Origin: Vanessa cardui
Taxonomy: Eukaryota > Arthropoda > Insecta > Lepidoptera > Nymphalidae
Assembly: GCF_905220365.1 (NCBI RefSeq)
Contig: NC_061130.1
Location: forward strand, 15,321,501 to 15,385,500
DNA length: 64,000 nucleotides
Direction of reading: 5' to 3'
A program made the position numbers and the translations under genes. Shown here in pieces: positions 1 to 11,208 of this stretch (position 1 is its first letter; each line of letters opens with the position of its first letter). The notes beneath the pieces were generated by a model that was not told where the DNA came from, did no database searches, and saw only the letters and a list, made by a program, of their open reading frames with translations.

Positions 1-32
1 TTCCGATTAGATTCATTAATTGTTTTTTTATA

Positions 33-76
33 TTTTAATAGTTTTCACGATGAGAGAGTTTTAATAGTTTTCACGA
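33..76. repeat. 26-bp tandem duplication
   Basis: An 18-base word (TTTTAATAGTTTTCACGA) occurs at 33-50 and again at 59-76, giving a 26-base period with the 8 bases TGAGAGAG between the copies. This is a small recent tandem duplication in AT-rich DNA. No coding or regulatory role is visible. Confidence 0.8.
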
Positions 77-1818
77 AGAGTATACTCGTATCCTTACCGA
101 AGCGCTGTTTTATCTGCGCCAGCGCATATAATAGCGAGCTGTGAGCGCACAGCATCCCGCGATCTGCGTGAGCGATACCGGGAATCATTTCAGCTATTAT
201 TATGATTATTGTTTTTAATTGTATCACCAGTTAGTAATCTAAACTTATGATTATTGCTGTGCAAGAAGGTTACCCTTCTTATTTATAATTATGAATGGAT
301 AATATTTTTTTATGATATTTTAATTCAGACTAAAGGAAAAGACATATACAAACTACCTGAGTGTTTCGCCGGTTTTTTATATAGTACTTATATTCCGAAG
401 CGGATATAGGCTTTTAGCTACTTTTAAAATTATTGAAATTAGAACCTTAAGTGTGTACAGTAAAAATAAGAAGCTACTGTACAAATCATGACGTGTGGAA
501 CGGTGACAGGGATGCTGGTAGCGTTTCCCTATATAATCGCAATCCTGACGCTGTCTCCAGTACAGACAATAAGAAGAGTATATATAGTATATCTGCGTGA
601 CTTAGGTATTGATGATCCGATATGTCCTGGTTTTTTAATCGTCATTTATTTGCAGTAATCTCTGTGGAACAAGTACTGCAGATCTATTCACTCATGAAGG
701 CGCCCCCCCCCCCCCCCCGCTAAATTATTATCAACGGGCATTAATATGAGTGTCGCTCGTGCTTACCAGATGTCTTAGTGTGCGTGACACGAAAGGAAAA
801 ATATTGTATTTGTTAAGTTTATTTTATACAAAAATTTAATTTTGGACGGGGGCGCATTTGTAAGTGAATAGATATAGATCTGTGATCTCTAAGAATTGAG
901 TTATATTTGAATATGTATCGCTCATTCTTAATCGAGAGCTTCATAGATCAAGCGTTAGGAAAAGTTTACGATTATTATATATTGTTGTAGAATGTAAATA
1001 TACATATACATTAAACGCCTAGTTTACCGCTCCTTACCATCTGAATATACATGGTAATGGTGTAAAATGTCGCAGGTTCAATCCCGACTCATTGCACAAA
1101 TAGTATTATTACAATTCCATTTAACGCGGTATAGCCAATATGCTTTAGAAAAAAATGTGGAAAAGTCTAAAAACCAAGCTTCTTGTCTATTCCTCTCGGT
1201 AGAATATTTAATACACTATTTTGAATTTATTTACCAGTAAAAAAAATATTATATTTTGATTTTCAGTTTGATAAAGTATATCCAACTCGCTTGGAGAGTC
1301 GTCAAAGTTAGTGGGACTGGAGTAATATCGAGTACAGTTGATAACCGATCGACTGTGTAAAAAATGAAATACTCGGTTGGTACATTAGATAAATAATTAT
1401 ATATCGTATGAATGTATTTACAATATTCATGCGCTCCGGCCGCGATGGTATTTTCATACGCAACGCAATGCGACAATAAGCGATAAAGAGCCGTATCTAC
1501 ATAACGTTCTCATACGCGGACGGGCTGCATCTAACTAAGAAAAAGTAATGGTCGCATCCTCCATACATATTTATGGTGTTATTCTCTTAATTCTGCAAAC
1601 GATTTAAAAAGCACACGACTAAATGCAGCAAACGCAAAGGCATCTGACGCGCTCGTGTCGCGGTAACGATGACTCAGGGCGAGCGCTCGAGACTCTACGT
1701 CGAGTGTGATTCTAGTTCTTCCAAAACACAAATGCTTCTTTTAAAATCTTTCAACTGGGATACGTAACTCAGTACGCAGGGAAATCGCTGCGATCATTTT
1801 GTATATTATAGGTAAAGG
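77..1818. other. AT-rich non-coding stretch
   Basis: No gene is supported here. The open frames are short and unremarkable. The stretch contains a C16 run at 703-718 and an isolated tRNA-promoter-like B box (GGTTCAATCCC, 1075-1085), which may be the remnant of a tRNA-derived SINE although no convincing A box precedes it. Confidence 0.6.
703..718. repeat. poly-C run (C16)
   Basis: An uninterrupted run of 16 C residues. Homopolymer C of this length is unusual in an AT-rich insect genome and its length may be unreliable in the assembly. Confidence 0.85.
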
Positions 1819-2371
1819 CAGTGCAACCTTAATATAACGTACCTCAATATAACGACCTCCTCGATTTAACAAATTCTTCGTAATCCCCTTGAATTGCCCA
1901 TAAGAGTCAATGTAAAATATACCTTTACATTGCGAACATTTTTTTCGAACAACCTCTTTATAACGAATTTTTAAGTATCAACAAAAATTATAAATACACC
2001 TAATTAACGAATACTGTCAGACCTTTATATAAAGTTCCCTGAATGTATGACTTTTAATCTCATAGTAGGTAATTCATGTCGCGACACGTTTCGAAATTTT
2101 GTTACCTACCTACTTGTTTTTAAATAGAAAATAATAATAAATAGAAAATACATACAATAATTTAATAAAATGTGTTGTCATTTATTAGTAGAAGTTATTC
2201 ACTTTAACCAGGTGATTACGCAATGTTGAGCTGAATAAAACCATTTTTTACCTCTTTATAACGAATTTTAGACCAACCTAACCTCAACATAACAAACTCC
2301 GTTCAACAAATTACTTGATATAACGAATATTTACTTGTTCCCTTCCGATTTGTTATATCGAGGTTGTACTG
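1819..2371. mobile_element. pogo/Tigger-like non-autonomous DNA transposon
   Basis: The left end begins CAGTGCAACCTTAATATAAC and the right end, read in reverse complement, begins CAGTACAACCTCGATATAAC. These are matching terminal inverted repeats of the kind known for pogo/Tigger (Tc1-mariner superfamily) elements. A TA follows the right end, as expected for TA target duplication; the left flank reads GG, so that copy has decayed or the boundary is slightly off. The element is about 553 bp, carries no transposase frame, and repeats the subterminal motif TATAACGAA several times. The 20-base word ACCTCTTTATAACGAATTTT occurs at 1952-1971 and 2250-2269. It is best read as a MITE-sized deletion derivative. 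Confidence 0.75.
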
Positions 2372-2412
2372 TATTAATAAATAAAGTTTAATTTCTGTGG
2401 TTATTTTATATT

Positions 2413-2698
2413 GCCGAGATGACCCAGTGGTAAGAACGAGTACACCGATCGATGATTACGGGTTCAAAACCAAGCATCCCACAATATTCATATGCTTAAA
2501 TAGTGTTTGTAATTCGTCTCGTGCTCAATGATGAAGGAAAACGTCACGAGGAAACCTGCACCTGACTAATTTCAACGAAAATCTGCCACAAGTGTACCCG
2601 AATCAGAATACCAATCCGTATTAGAATATTGTCATTGCACCGTGGTAGAATATTGTCCAAACCTTCTTCTCGGAGAAGAGGTTTTAGTTAAGCAGTGA
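2413..2698 (+). mobile_element. tRNA-derived SINE, diverged copy (Metulj-like)
   Basis: The head GCCGAGATGACCCAGTGG carries a slightly mutated RNA polymerase III A box, and GGTTCAAAACC is the B-box position. The body keeps the family blocks GTGAAGGAAAACGTCACGAG-like, AGGAAACCTGCA and CCAAACCTTCTTCTC, ending near AGCAGTG. It shares its whole layout with the copies at 3143-3451 and 14821-15105 but is more diverged and contains a small insertion near the middle. The family name is from memory of nymphalid SINEs; the tRNA-derived structure is visible. Confidence 0.8.
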
Positions 2699-3129
2699 CG
2701 CAAATGAAACATTAAAAGTTGTTTGTGTGCCGAATTAGAAGCGTCAGTGAATTAAAATGATTTTCGCCACAACACATTTCAGCGGATTAGTTTAGACAAG
2801 TGTAACATTGTACGCGGGCAGTGCAGCGCTGCTTGGCATGCAGCGCGCGCGCCGCACACCTGCGCCGCCCGTGAGCGGCATAGCGCGCCCACGCCTGTTC
2901 AGACCTATACACTACTGACGTCGCTTTGATATACTTCCTTGGAGCTCCAATTGTTTGTTTATTGTTAATGAAATTGAATGTTGACAGTCAAAATCAAACC
3001 AAAATCAAAACATACTTTCTTCGAGAAGACAAACATTTTTAAACGGTCATTTGACAACTATATTCGTTATGATGGTAGAGACAGTTAATTCGTTGTTAAT
3101 ATATGTATCACGTTATGCGACACAACTGT
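2699..3129. other. non-coding stretch with a short GC-rich block
   Basis: No gene is seen. A GC-rich block at about 2813-2895 (repeated GCAGCGC and GCGCGC words) interrupts AT-rich DNA and resembles the other GC islands of this window. Confidence 0.5.
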
Positions 3130-3142
3130 AGAAACCGAATAT

Positions 3143-3451
3143 ACAACAAACAACACAACAACAGCCTGTAAATTCCCACTGCTGGGCTAAAGGCCTCCTC
3201 TCCCTTTGAGAAGAAGGTTTGGAACATATTCCACCACGCTGTTCCAATGCCGGTTGGTGGAATACATATGTGGCAGAATTTCTATGAAATTTGTCACATG
3301 CAGGTTTCCTCACGATGTTTTCCTTCACCGCTGAGCACGATATGAATTATAAAGACAAATTAAACACATGAATCAGCGGTGCTTGCCTGGGTTTGAACCC
3401 GCAATCATCGGTTAAGATGCACGCGTTCTAACCACTGGGCCATCTCAGCTC
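3143..3451 (-). mobile_element. tRNA-derived SINE, complete, with 13-bp target duplication
   Basis: Read on the minus strand, the element starts with the tRNA-like head GAGCTGAGATGGCCCAGTGG (A box) followed by GGGTTTGAACCC complement (B box), then the conserved body, and ends in CAGGCTGTTGTTGTG with a TTG-rich tail. The 13-base sequence AGAAACCGAATAT lies immediately on both sides (3130-3142 and 3452-3464), a perfect target-site duplication. This shows insertion by target-primed reverse transcription and defines the full element of about 309 bp. It sits directly at the 3' end of another SINE family copy (3465-3705). Confidence 0.92.
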
Positions 3452-3464
3452 AGAAACCGAATAT

Positions 3465-3705
3465 TAATGAGTAAATATAAATATTGTACAACATCACATA
3501 CAATAGTCTGATCCCAATGTAAGTAGCTAAAGCACTTGTGTTGTGGAAAATCAAAAGTAACGAAGGCAACACAAACACCCAGACCCAATACAACATAGAA
3601 AACTAATTTTCTGCATCGAATCGGCCGGGAATCGAACTCGGGACCTCGGAGCACATCCATGAAAACCGGTGTACACACTACTAGATTAAGGAGGTCATAA
3701 TATGG
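3465..3705 (-). mobile_element. second tRNA-derived SINE family
   Basis: On the minus strand a B box GTTCGATTCCC (3627-3637 in complement) lies downstream of a plausible A box (TAATCTAGTAGTG), with the spacing of a tRNA gene. The downstream body shows no relation to the Metulj-like copies. The element appears to run to the target duplication of the neighbouring SINE, so the other SINE landed in or next to its 3' tail. It cannot be a working tRNA gene because no cloverleaf with matching acceptor ends is present. Confidence 0.6.
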
Positions 3706-3827
3706 ATAGATGCAAACAGATCGGACTCAAAACCCACCGTGTTTCGCGCTCTATCTTACTTGACGGAGCGGAATTACAATTTATTTAAAAACAGTGATGA
3801 ATAATCCAAAGTTTATTGTTTATTTTA

Positions 3828-4010
3828 TTAATCATAATTAGTACTTATAATGGTGATAAGGTCCAAAACAGAACCATCACTCGTACTCGTCCACTTCATA
3901 TGTAGACCAGTGTCCTGGCAGCTTCTGCATCTTGACTCCAGGCAGAGATTGAGCGACGTGTTTGGGAAGTATCCTCGCGCGTCACTCACCTTGAACTGTA
4001 TGGCTCCCCT
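3828..4010 (-). other. protein-like open frame, possible exon or coding remnant
   Basis: On the minus strand 60 codons are open between an in-frame TGA (4011-4013) and a TAA (3828-3830), including the pieces IQFKVSDARGYFPNTSLNL and DTGLHMKWTSTSD. A second minus frame holds QSLPGVKMQKLPGHWSTYE before a stop. The block is near 50 percent GC whereas its flanks are strongly AT-rich. A CAAG/GTGAGT donor-like sequence lies inside, near 3990. It may be an exon, a decayed transposon coding region or chance. I do not recognise a family. Confidence 0.25.
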
Positions 4011-5920
4011 TCACAGGACACCCAACGACAAAAGATAATATTCCATTGAAACCCTTAACCGTAAACCGAAAGATTACTAAAACTTTCTTTTTTTTTCATT
4101 ATTATTTATTACGTATTATAACGATAACAATATTAATATTATTACAGTTATTTAAAACGGGATATTTACAATGTTTTTATTATTTGTTTTTCTATTTTGT
4201 TGCTGTGTTTTAGAAAAAAATGTAGGAATTTTTAAATTAATAAGATAATTAAAAAGACACGGGTGCAGGATTGACACTTTAAAGGATGACCGAGACAGTG
4301 TAATTACAGGCACGAAGGACCTCTGTGCCTCGATAGTATAAACGCTAGGTAAACACTCGGCGTGACGTCACTTGTACATCATCTATTCATATTTGCAATC
4401 CTAAAAAAATTTCTTTACAAAAAGTAACGAGCACTTTTTGCAAGCATACAAAACAGTTTACACACACACAGCACACGTGTGTATAATTAAAGAGATCCGA
4501 ATGAATTCTAAAAAGGGTTTATGCTTACTTTTATTCATGTGAATAGAACAAAAACGATCCGTTACAGATAAGCTGTGGCCTGTGGCCTGTCTGCAAATGG
4601 AAATAACCTCGTGTCCAGAGATATTGATTTTTTTAAGACTTTATTACCTCGAAGTACAATTAATGAAGGTTTCCTATGAAGTGAAAACCTGACCTCCGTC
4701 CGGTATCGCGGTGCGTTAGCGTTTCTTACTTCTCGCGTTCGTTTTTTCGTAAGATCACATGACGATACGCCCTGCGCCCGCTATGCATGTAAACTAGACC
4801 GAGGGCCCATCCATCTCGCTGTGATTGATCGCTCCTCATCTCCGACGCCATGAATTATATTTGTGTTAAAAGCGTGTAAATAATGTCGATTTGTATTATA
4901 TTGTATTTTGTACAATTCGCAAGATCCGTATTGATTATAAAACCATTCATAATGAGATCAATTCTCTTCATTATGTTTGTTTTTTGTTGGTAACAAAGCG
5001 GGACAAATATGTTTTTAAACTGAGTTTAGTGGCGCTATTTCTGTAGTGTGAAAAGCACAAACCCTTTAAATAAAACATAAGCAATTAATAGATGAAAATA
5101 TACCACAATGTAGAATCGATATGAATCTTTAGAATTCCAATAAATTGAATACTTGGACCTTCCGTCGGCCGGCACCCCCCCCCCGCTCGTCCCGCTGGGC
5201 GAGCGATTAAATATTAAGATTACGGGCTATGATCGACTATTACGAGGCGCTGGTGTCCGGCCGCGCATCCCAATGCGCAGGCGCAGGTGTTCGCTTCTGA
5301 GAGTCGTTTCCTTCCCCGAAGCGCGTCCGCGCCGCGACGCCTCATTGTAACGCGCGCGCGCAGCCCGCCATGAATATGTATACGATCTATTATGACCACA
5401 ACACCTATAAATCACTTGATTTTTCGTTCCGGTGACTAATACGTCTCCTACTAATAAGACTTGATGTTGATATTGTGCGTCGCTTGCTCGCTCCGGCCAT
5501 TAGCTGAGATAATGTGATGCTGCTCGTTAGATCTGTGTTATTGCGACTTGAAGAGCATCTGAAGAGTAAGAACACTTCAGGTGTTGTTCCGCAATAGAAC
5601 TTGACGTGCTTCTTTGTTAATTAAATATAGCGACGAGGCTGCGCGACATACTGATGAGCCTTGTGTACGAAATAATAAAAAGATGAGCTAATAATATTCT
5701 GAGAAGTGTTTTACTTGCCACTTAGCTGTTAAGTCGGCCTTGATAAGTAACGGTTGTGTTCACCGTAACAGGGAATACATTAGAAACAGATAATTTGCTA
5801 TTCGAACTCTATTCTTATACTTTAGTTGATATAATAAAAAAACATTAATTTTTTAGGTGTATATTAAAAGGTGGCTCTTAATAAAAGGAGGAGAGGTAAT
5901 TATTATGCCAATGTACATTC
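4011..5920. other. non-coding stretch with one CpG-rich block
   Basis: No gene is supported. The DNA is AT-rich except for a CpG-rich block at about 5155-5370, which starts with a short poly-C run and gives overlapping open frames on both strands, the usual sign of stop-poor GC-rich DNA and not of coding. ACAC repeats lie near 4463. Confidence 0.5.
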
Positions 5921-6217
5921 ATGTATTTGAAAAAAACATCTTGTACTAATGAGGAAGAGTTAAAATTTTCAAGTACCAATAATCAAGGCGTCCTCCTAAA
6001 GTCGACATTCGCAATTAGTTCCGTCCCGGCTGACCGGGCAACTTACAAGCAGATGCAGAATACTTATGCCAACTTAGTTTTAGCGTTTGAAAATGTACAC
6101 CAGCTGACAGAAGTCCGGTCAGATAAAGACTTTATACACGAATACAACCACGACGTCCATCCTCAGAGAACTTTAGTGTGGGTCGCTGTTCGTAATTGTA
6201 ACAGACTATTTGATTGA
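5921..6217 (+). CDS. 98-codon open frame, unrecognised
   Basis: A frame of 98 codons begins MYLKKTSCTNEEELKFSSTN and ends in NCNRLFD. It stands out because it lies in DNA of ordinary composition (about 40 percent GC), not in a CpG island, and its amino-acid mix is protein-like: acidic and amide-rich, with no low complexity and no membrane segment. No motif or family is recognised. The stop lies 12 bases before the target duplication of a nested retroelement insertion (6229-6447). No good splice sites or polyadenylation signal tie it to a transcript. It could be an isolated exon, a relic of a transposon protein or chance. Confidence 0.25.
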   Translation: MYLKKTSCTNEEELKFSSTNNQGVLLKSTFAISSVPADRATYKQMQNTYANLVLAFENVHQLTEVRSDKDFIHEYNHDVHPQRTLVWVAVRNCNRLFD

Positions 6218-6246
6218 TTTTTAATTCTACTTTCAATGTTTCACTG

Positions 6247-6429
6247 CTGCATAATGACATGCTGCTACAACAACTAATACTACAACAGCCTGTAAACAGT
6301 GCTTGCCTGGGTTTGAACCCGCAATCATCGGTTAAGATGCACGCGTTCTAACCACTGGGCCATCTCGACTCCATGACATGCTACGCCGACCCCAAATAAA
6401 ATTGGGATAAGGGCAGGAGGGAGATGATG
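6247..6429 (+). mobile_element. 5'-truncated retroelement 3' end with 18-bp target duplication
   Basis: The 18-base sequence ACTTTCAATGTTTCACTG occurs at 6229-6246 and 6430-6447, exactly bracketing this insertion. Removing the SINE inside it leaves about 64 bp, including CTACGCCGACCCCAAATAAA and ending GAGATGATG. I associate this sequence block with the 3' ends of lepidopteran retroelements. The long perfect duplication and short length fit a severely 5'-truncated non-LTR insertion. Confidence 0.8.
6264..6372 (-). mobile_element. internally deleted SINE nested in the retroelement
   Basis: On the minus strand the SINE head (GAGTCGAGATGGCCCAGTGG, then the B box) is joined directly to the terminal CAGGCTGTTGTAG tail; about 190 bp of the family body is missing. 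ATGACATGCT flanks it at 6254-6263 and 6373-6382, a 10-bp target duplication inside the older element. The copy therefore probably inserted already shortened, although later deletion within a full insert is also possible. Confidence 0.85.
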
Positions 6430-6447
6430 ACTTTCAATGTTTCACTG

Positions 6448-9400
6448 TTTAGCTTGTGTTGATGAACGCTTCCTTGCTTCATATTTAATACATTATTATT
6501 GTCCCTATATTTTTTTCTCATAAAAAGTCTAAATAAAGAAACACGACATCGATATCAGAGTAGTATTTCAATACCAAGTTCCGGGAACGCGGCGCGTGAC
6601 GGCCATCCGAACAGCTCATTACCAAACCATAACTCACCAATTACTAGAAGTTGAGCGGAGCAGAGTGGGGCTTCCCTCGTTTGTATGTCGCCGTCGTTTT
6701 GTTATTAAATAACTCCACAGTGTGCACCACATCCAGAGCCGCCGCCGATACTTTGTTTGTTGGGCGCATACGATTGCATTTTAATTAGATTGGTTAATGT
6801 TTCTCATCGTATTTCCTTGCGTTATAAAATGTTTCCGTACTTTTTGTAAATATAATCATAAATGTAATTTTATAAAGATAATTTGATTAATTTCGGCGCA
6901 GTTAACGAGCGCGGTTAATAGCATAATCCCCAGACTCACAATAGTATCAAATATAATAAAACTTAGTGCATAATTAACAATGCACTTCATACGTTTGCCG
7001 ATAAAGTTTATTTAAAGTTTGGTGAGCGGCGTTGCATGAATAAGTGCTTGATAAGTCGCCTCCAGAGCGGTGATCTCATCGGGACCTGCAAGTGTACGTT
7101 ATGGAGATAAAAGTGCAATTAGCAGCACTAATTTTTGTTAATATTTAAGTTTTTGATTATTACGTTGCGTGACCCGCGACTGCGTATGAGTTGGCGTTTA
7201 AGTTTCAGTGTCTGAGAACGCGTTCATTACTCGGAATAATATATAACATCCATGTATTATGCACGTGTAAATCAAAACGGTATGGACACGATGAATCTGA
7301 TTAAGTCCAGCGATGCTAGCAAGATGCGCGTCTGTGCGTCCCACAGTGATCAATCTCCCTCAGAGTTACGCTGCGTACCGACGGCCCGAGACTAGTTAAC
7401 ACTTAAAATTTCAACACCGACCGAAAATAAAAATAAAAAAGCCTAATAATACTCGATTATTAAATTCCTCGTAACGTAAAAACTTTAGCGAAAAAACTGA
7501 CTATAAATAGTTTTAGTGTAATTTATATTTTACAAGATTTATTTTTGCTACCATTAAATTGATAATAAACACAGATTATAATTAATTTGCGTGACTCCGT
7601 TACATTTTTGCAAATGCTCGAGTTTTGGTACAAACATATGTTTTGCTTAACGCCCCAACCTTACCGTCTCGTATATTAATTTATTATTTAAAGTTTCTCT
7701 CGCATAGAGCCGGTGTGATGTTTTTTGGAATAAAGGGGATATCAAAAATTGTGATGATATTAAATATTCGGATATTACGATTAACACAGACATGTGGATA
7801 CTTAAAACAATAACTTTATTGAAAATAGTCGCCTTTTATCACCAGCCTAAATAAGCCAAGCTTATTATAAAAATGTCAAACGTGTCTCGTTATGAAGCCT
7901 GTCGAGTTATAATTTATGTCCTTAACGTATGAGTTAATTTATTCATAAGTATAACTTTGGTCGCCTATCCAGGACTTGTTTCGTATGTTGAGTAAACAAC
8001 TCGGGTTTACTAGCAAGAAGTAGTAAATAATACAATAAGTACATAGTTTATGAGCATTTTTATCAAAAATAAAATGCGTACATAATTATTTATAAATAGG
8101 TAGACAACTTGGTCGCGTGATGTTACCATCGCCAACCACAAGTAATAACAAGTTTTACCTTAAAAAGTATTAATATTTTAGCATGCATGCAATAGCATGT
8201 ATTCAGTGCACCTCTCCAGAAGGCAAAAGATAAAAGCTTATGCCTGTTCAAAGTGGTAACAGTAGTAAGGTACCATGGGACTTGGAAAAATACTTTCTGT
8301 TTTTGTGTACCATGTGTACACGCTGCGTACGTACGTATGTATTATCAAATAGCAATGGCAATTTCCGAGCAGCAGCAAGCGATTCGTTTAAACATTACTG
8401 AGCCGCCACGTATCGTGTGCGCCGCGCGCTGACAGTGTCAGGTAGCGATCGCGATATGATAAAGGTCAAGCCTCGTAACGAGGAGCTGTCGGGCTGCGAG
8501 GGTAGATGTGAACGATCCCTGCAAGGCCGGGGGAAAGCGCGGGAGCACCGTTATCTGCCCTTTCCACTGGCCTTCACCTTTGCCGCCGACACATTGTAAC
8601 CTCGCATGATGCTCACCGGCAACGTGCAACTGATCTGCCATTATTTATTCAACGGTACGAGCCATTCCCGTGCCGCGATATTTACATGACGCGCTGATCA
8701 CACGAATAGCCGCTAAGCACATTTAAGTTCGATCATTTTGCGAACTATTCCGCCGAGATGCTTTTTGTTGGTCCACGTTTAAAGTGCTTAAGTAGATGGC
8801 CGTAACATTACTGGAGAAATCGTCAATCGCTTTTAAAATTATCTGTTTTTTTAATATTTATGTTCTGGTTTTTTATATCAATATTTAAGATTATAACAAT
8901 CGCATAGGCATTATTCCGTGTCAAAACATAACTCGGCCAGCTGTTGTGTGAGGCCAAAATCAACGTATGATACTTTTACCTAATATTTGTATAGTCGACA
9001 AAACAAACCCGACTCAGACACTATTATAGCGACCCCACAGAGTTGTTTTCTTATTACTTGCAAGTTAATTATGAATGGGAATCATTAAAAAAATCAATCG
9101 CTATATAATATTACTTCAATAATAACCTGTTATTTTTCTTTTTATATCTTTAACTTTTGCAATGCAACACTCGGACCAAGTTAATATAATAAATGAAGAT
9201 GAGTTTCGTATTTACAAATATTTAGTCATTTATGTGTTTTGTTGTATCAAACGGTTCAACTGAGCGATATTCAATTTTAATATGCTAAGCATACATGTAC
9301 TCTAATAACCAGAACTCAGGAAAGTGAAGTTATGGACATCGACTCCGTAGCTGAGCTTAGACTCCCTGTAGTCCTGATAAGTTTAAACCGCGTATGTAAT

Positions 9401-9845
9401 ACCGACTCATTAAAAAACTAAAGTTTGAGTGTCTGAATAAACAGAGAGCCGAGATGGAACAGTGACAGGAGTCGCGGCTCTCAACCGAAGATCGAAGTTG
9501 AAAGTTTGAAAGGTTCCGTTGGCGCGAGCTTTGCTGTGTACGATAATTTACCTCGCGTTCGGAGGTGCTTGCGATGTTCTAAGGAGAGGGAATATCGCAA
9601 AGACGCAGCGGTACGAGCTGACTCCTAACGTGACTTACATTAGATTTACATATAAGGTAGACATTACATTATCCATTTCATGTTTGTAGTTTCCATGTAC
9701 GCGCAGTACAGATATTCATTCTGCTTGCGGGTTGGCATTTAAGGACGTTTGGCTCCCAGATCGCTAGTACTTGATTAGTATGTATTTCATAAAATATTAG
9801 ACTGCGTTCAACATTTTGGACTTTTTTAATAATCCTGTCGCTTAG
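6448..9845. other. long non-coding stretch
   Basis: I see no supported gene. The DNA is mostly AT-rich, with modest GC-rich patches at about 6590-6760 and 8400-8600. The open frames in those patches overlap on both strands and look like composition effects. No transposon ends with target duplications were found. Confidence 0.5.
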
Positions 9846-10260
9846 GACGGAGTCAGCGACGGTTCCGCAGGCGGGTGAGTGGTGTGGCGTGTGGTGAGCG
9901 TGGAGTGTGCAGTGAAATATCAATAGTGGAGCGCGGCGGCCGAGCGGAAGACTCGAGCGCTATCGAGCCGCCCGCGCCCCCCGCTCCCCGCCGGAATTTA
10001 CAATGTAGCTCCCAGCCCGCCTCACACCGCGACGCCGCCACCCGCCGCCGCCGGTGCAGGCGACTCCGACCTCTCCTCTCCCGAAACAAAGCCTATTTTT
10101 CTCGCGTCCGCCCGCCGGCCCGCGTCGGTGTGCGTGAAATTTTCTCGCCTGGAAATTCTAATGCGCCGCGCGACTGCGATAAAAAATGACTAGCTCGGGA
10201 AACGTGAATACATTACCGAGCGAGACGGAGAGCGTCGCGGCGGAGGCGCCGCCTCCTCAC
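9846..10260 (+). promoter_or_regulatory. CpG island, possible promoter and 5' UTR
   Basis: An abrupt block of CpG-rich sequence in AT-rich DNA (repeated GCCGCC, CCCGCC and CGCG words). All frames on both strands are largely open, as expected from composition. Its right part contains ATG 10186, preceded by AAAAA. No TATA box is evident. Promoter assignment is inferred from composition and from the start codon and exons downstream. Confidence 0.4.
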
Positions 10261-10332
10261 TATGTATTTTACACTCTTTATATTACCATTTCGACTGAAA
10301 AAGGGAGGCTATATGCGAGTTGGACTATTTAA
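10186..10332 (+). CDS. possible start exon, 48-codon frame
   Basis: ATG 10186 sits in an AAAAA context at the end of a CpG island. The frame begins MTSSGNVNTLPSETESVAAE, then a proline stretch and HY, and stops at 10330-10332. After codon 26 (TAT) the sequence GTATTT could act as a weak donor (GT at 10264). Splicing there would leave phase 0, which joins in frame to the candidate exon at 11515. The result would be a protein of about 100 residues together with the exon at 11902. The donor is poor and no family is recognised, so this is only a candidate. Without splicing it would be a 48-residue peptide. Confidence 0.28.
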   Translation: MTSSGNVNTLPSETESVAAEAPPPHYVFYTLYITISTEKGRLYASWTI

Positions 10333-11200
10333 TAAGTATCTGCCTCGCCCCATCCCGGGCCGCGGGAAACGCTCTGCATTCGCTGGGAAGTGCGGAGAAA
10401 CTCGGGCCCACCCTCTAAAATATGTTTTACATTATGAATATGAATATAAAATATGTTTCCTTGAATAAGCTTGCACGATATTTCGTAGATTCATCCGTTA
10501 CGCCATTACGTAAATAGGTAGTGAGGTATTTAATTAGGATTACCCCTTTTTGGACCAATTAGATCAATAGTAAGGGGAAGGCGCGATAGATATAGAATTA
10601 GATGTCCGCGAGCCATAATCGGTGTGAGAATCTAATGGTTAATTTGTTCCGGAGGGTCGGCGCGGTGATAATTGCGGTAAAAAGCGGCAGGCACGCGGTG
10701 TGGTGCGACAAAGAGTTGCGTTTTTCTAATCGTTTTTTGCGACTAACGCGCACCTGCGGCTCCGCGCGACGCGTGCCGCCGAACTTGATTGATAACGCCG
10801 AGCTCAATGCGAACTAAACGCGATCCATTTATCCGGTAACTCGACACTGAAGCTAAAATATTTGTAGGTAACTCGAGCGCGCGATCACCGCAGATATGGC
10901 CCAGATATTCGTTTGACCTGAGATCACTACAAATACCGACTTCGGAAACAAAAACTGTTCCACTAAAAAGGCGACAGTAGTACACAATAAACATTTGTTC
11001 ATTTTCCTTTTTTGTAATGACAATATAAATCTTTTGTAAGTATTCGGTATTATTTATACATATTTATTTAAAACATATTAAAATGACTTCACGCAGGTCG
11101 TTACTACTCCTTTAAAGTTGTAGTAGTGGCAGACTTCATAGCACCAGAATGGCTTCGAACACCGCCAAGAAAAGAATTTATACAATTAGTTTATGATGAT
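10333..11200. other. non-coding stretch
   Basis: No gene is supported. A mild GC-rich patch at 10620-10800 gives overlapping frames on both strands. If the exons at 10186 and 11515 belong together this is an intron. Confidence 0.5.
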
Positions 11201-11208
11201 TTTTTCGT

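Noticed and set aside
2413..2480. tRNA gene suggested by A and B boxes
   Set aside because: No acceptor-stem pairing exists and the sequence continues into the SINE body shared with other copies.
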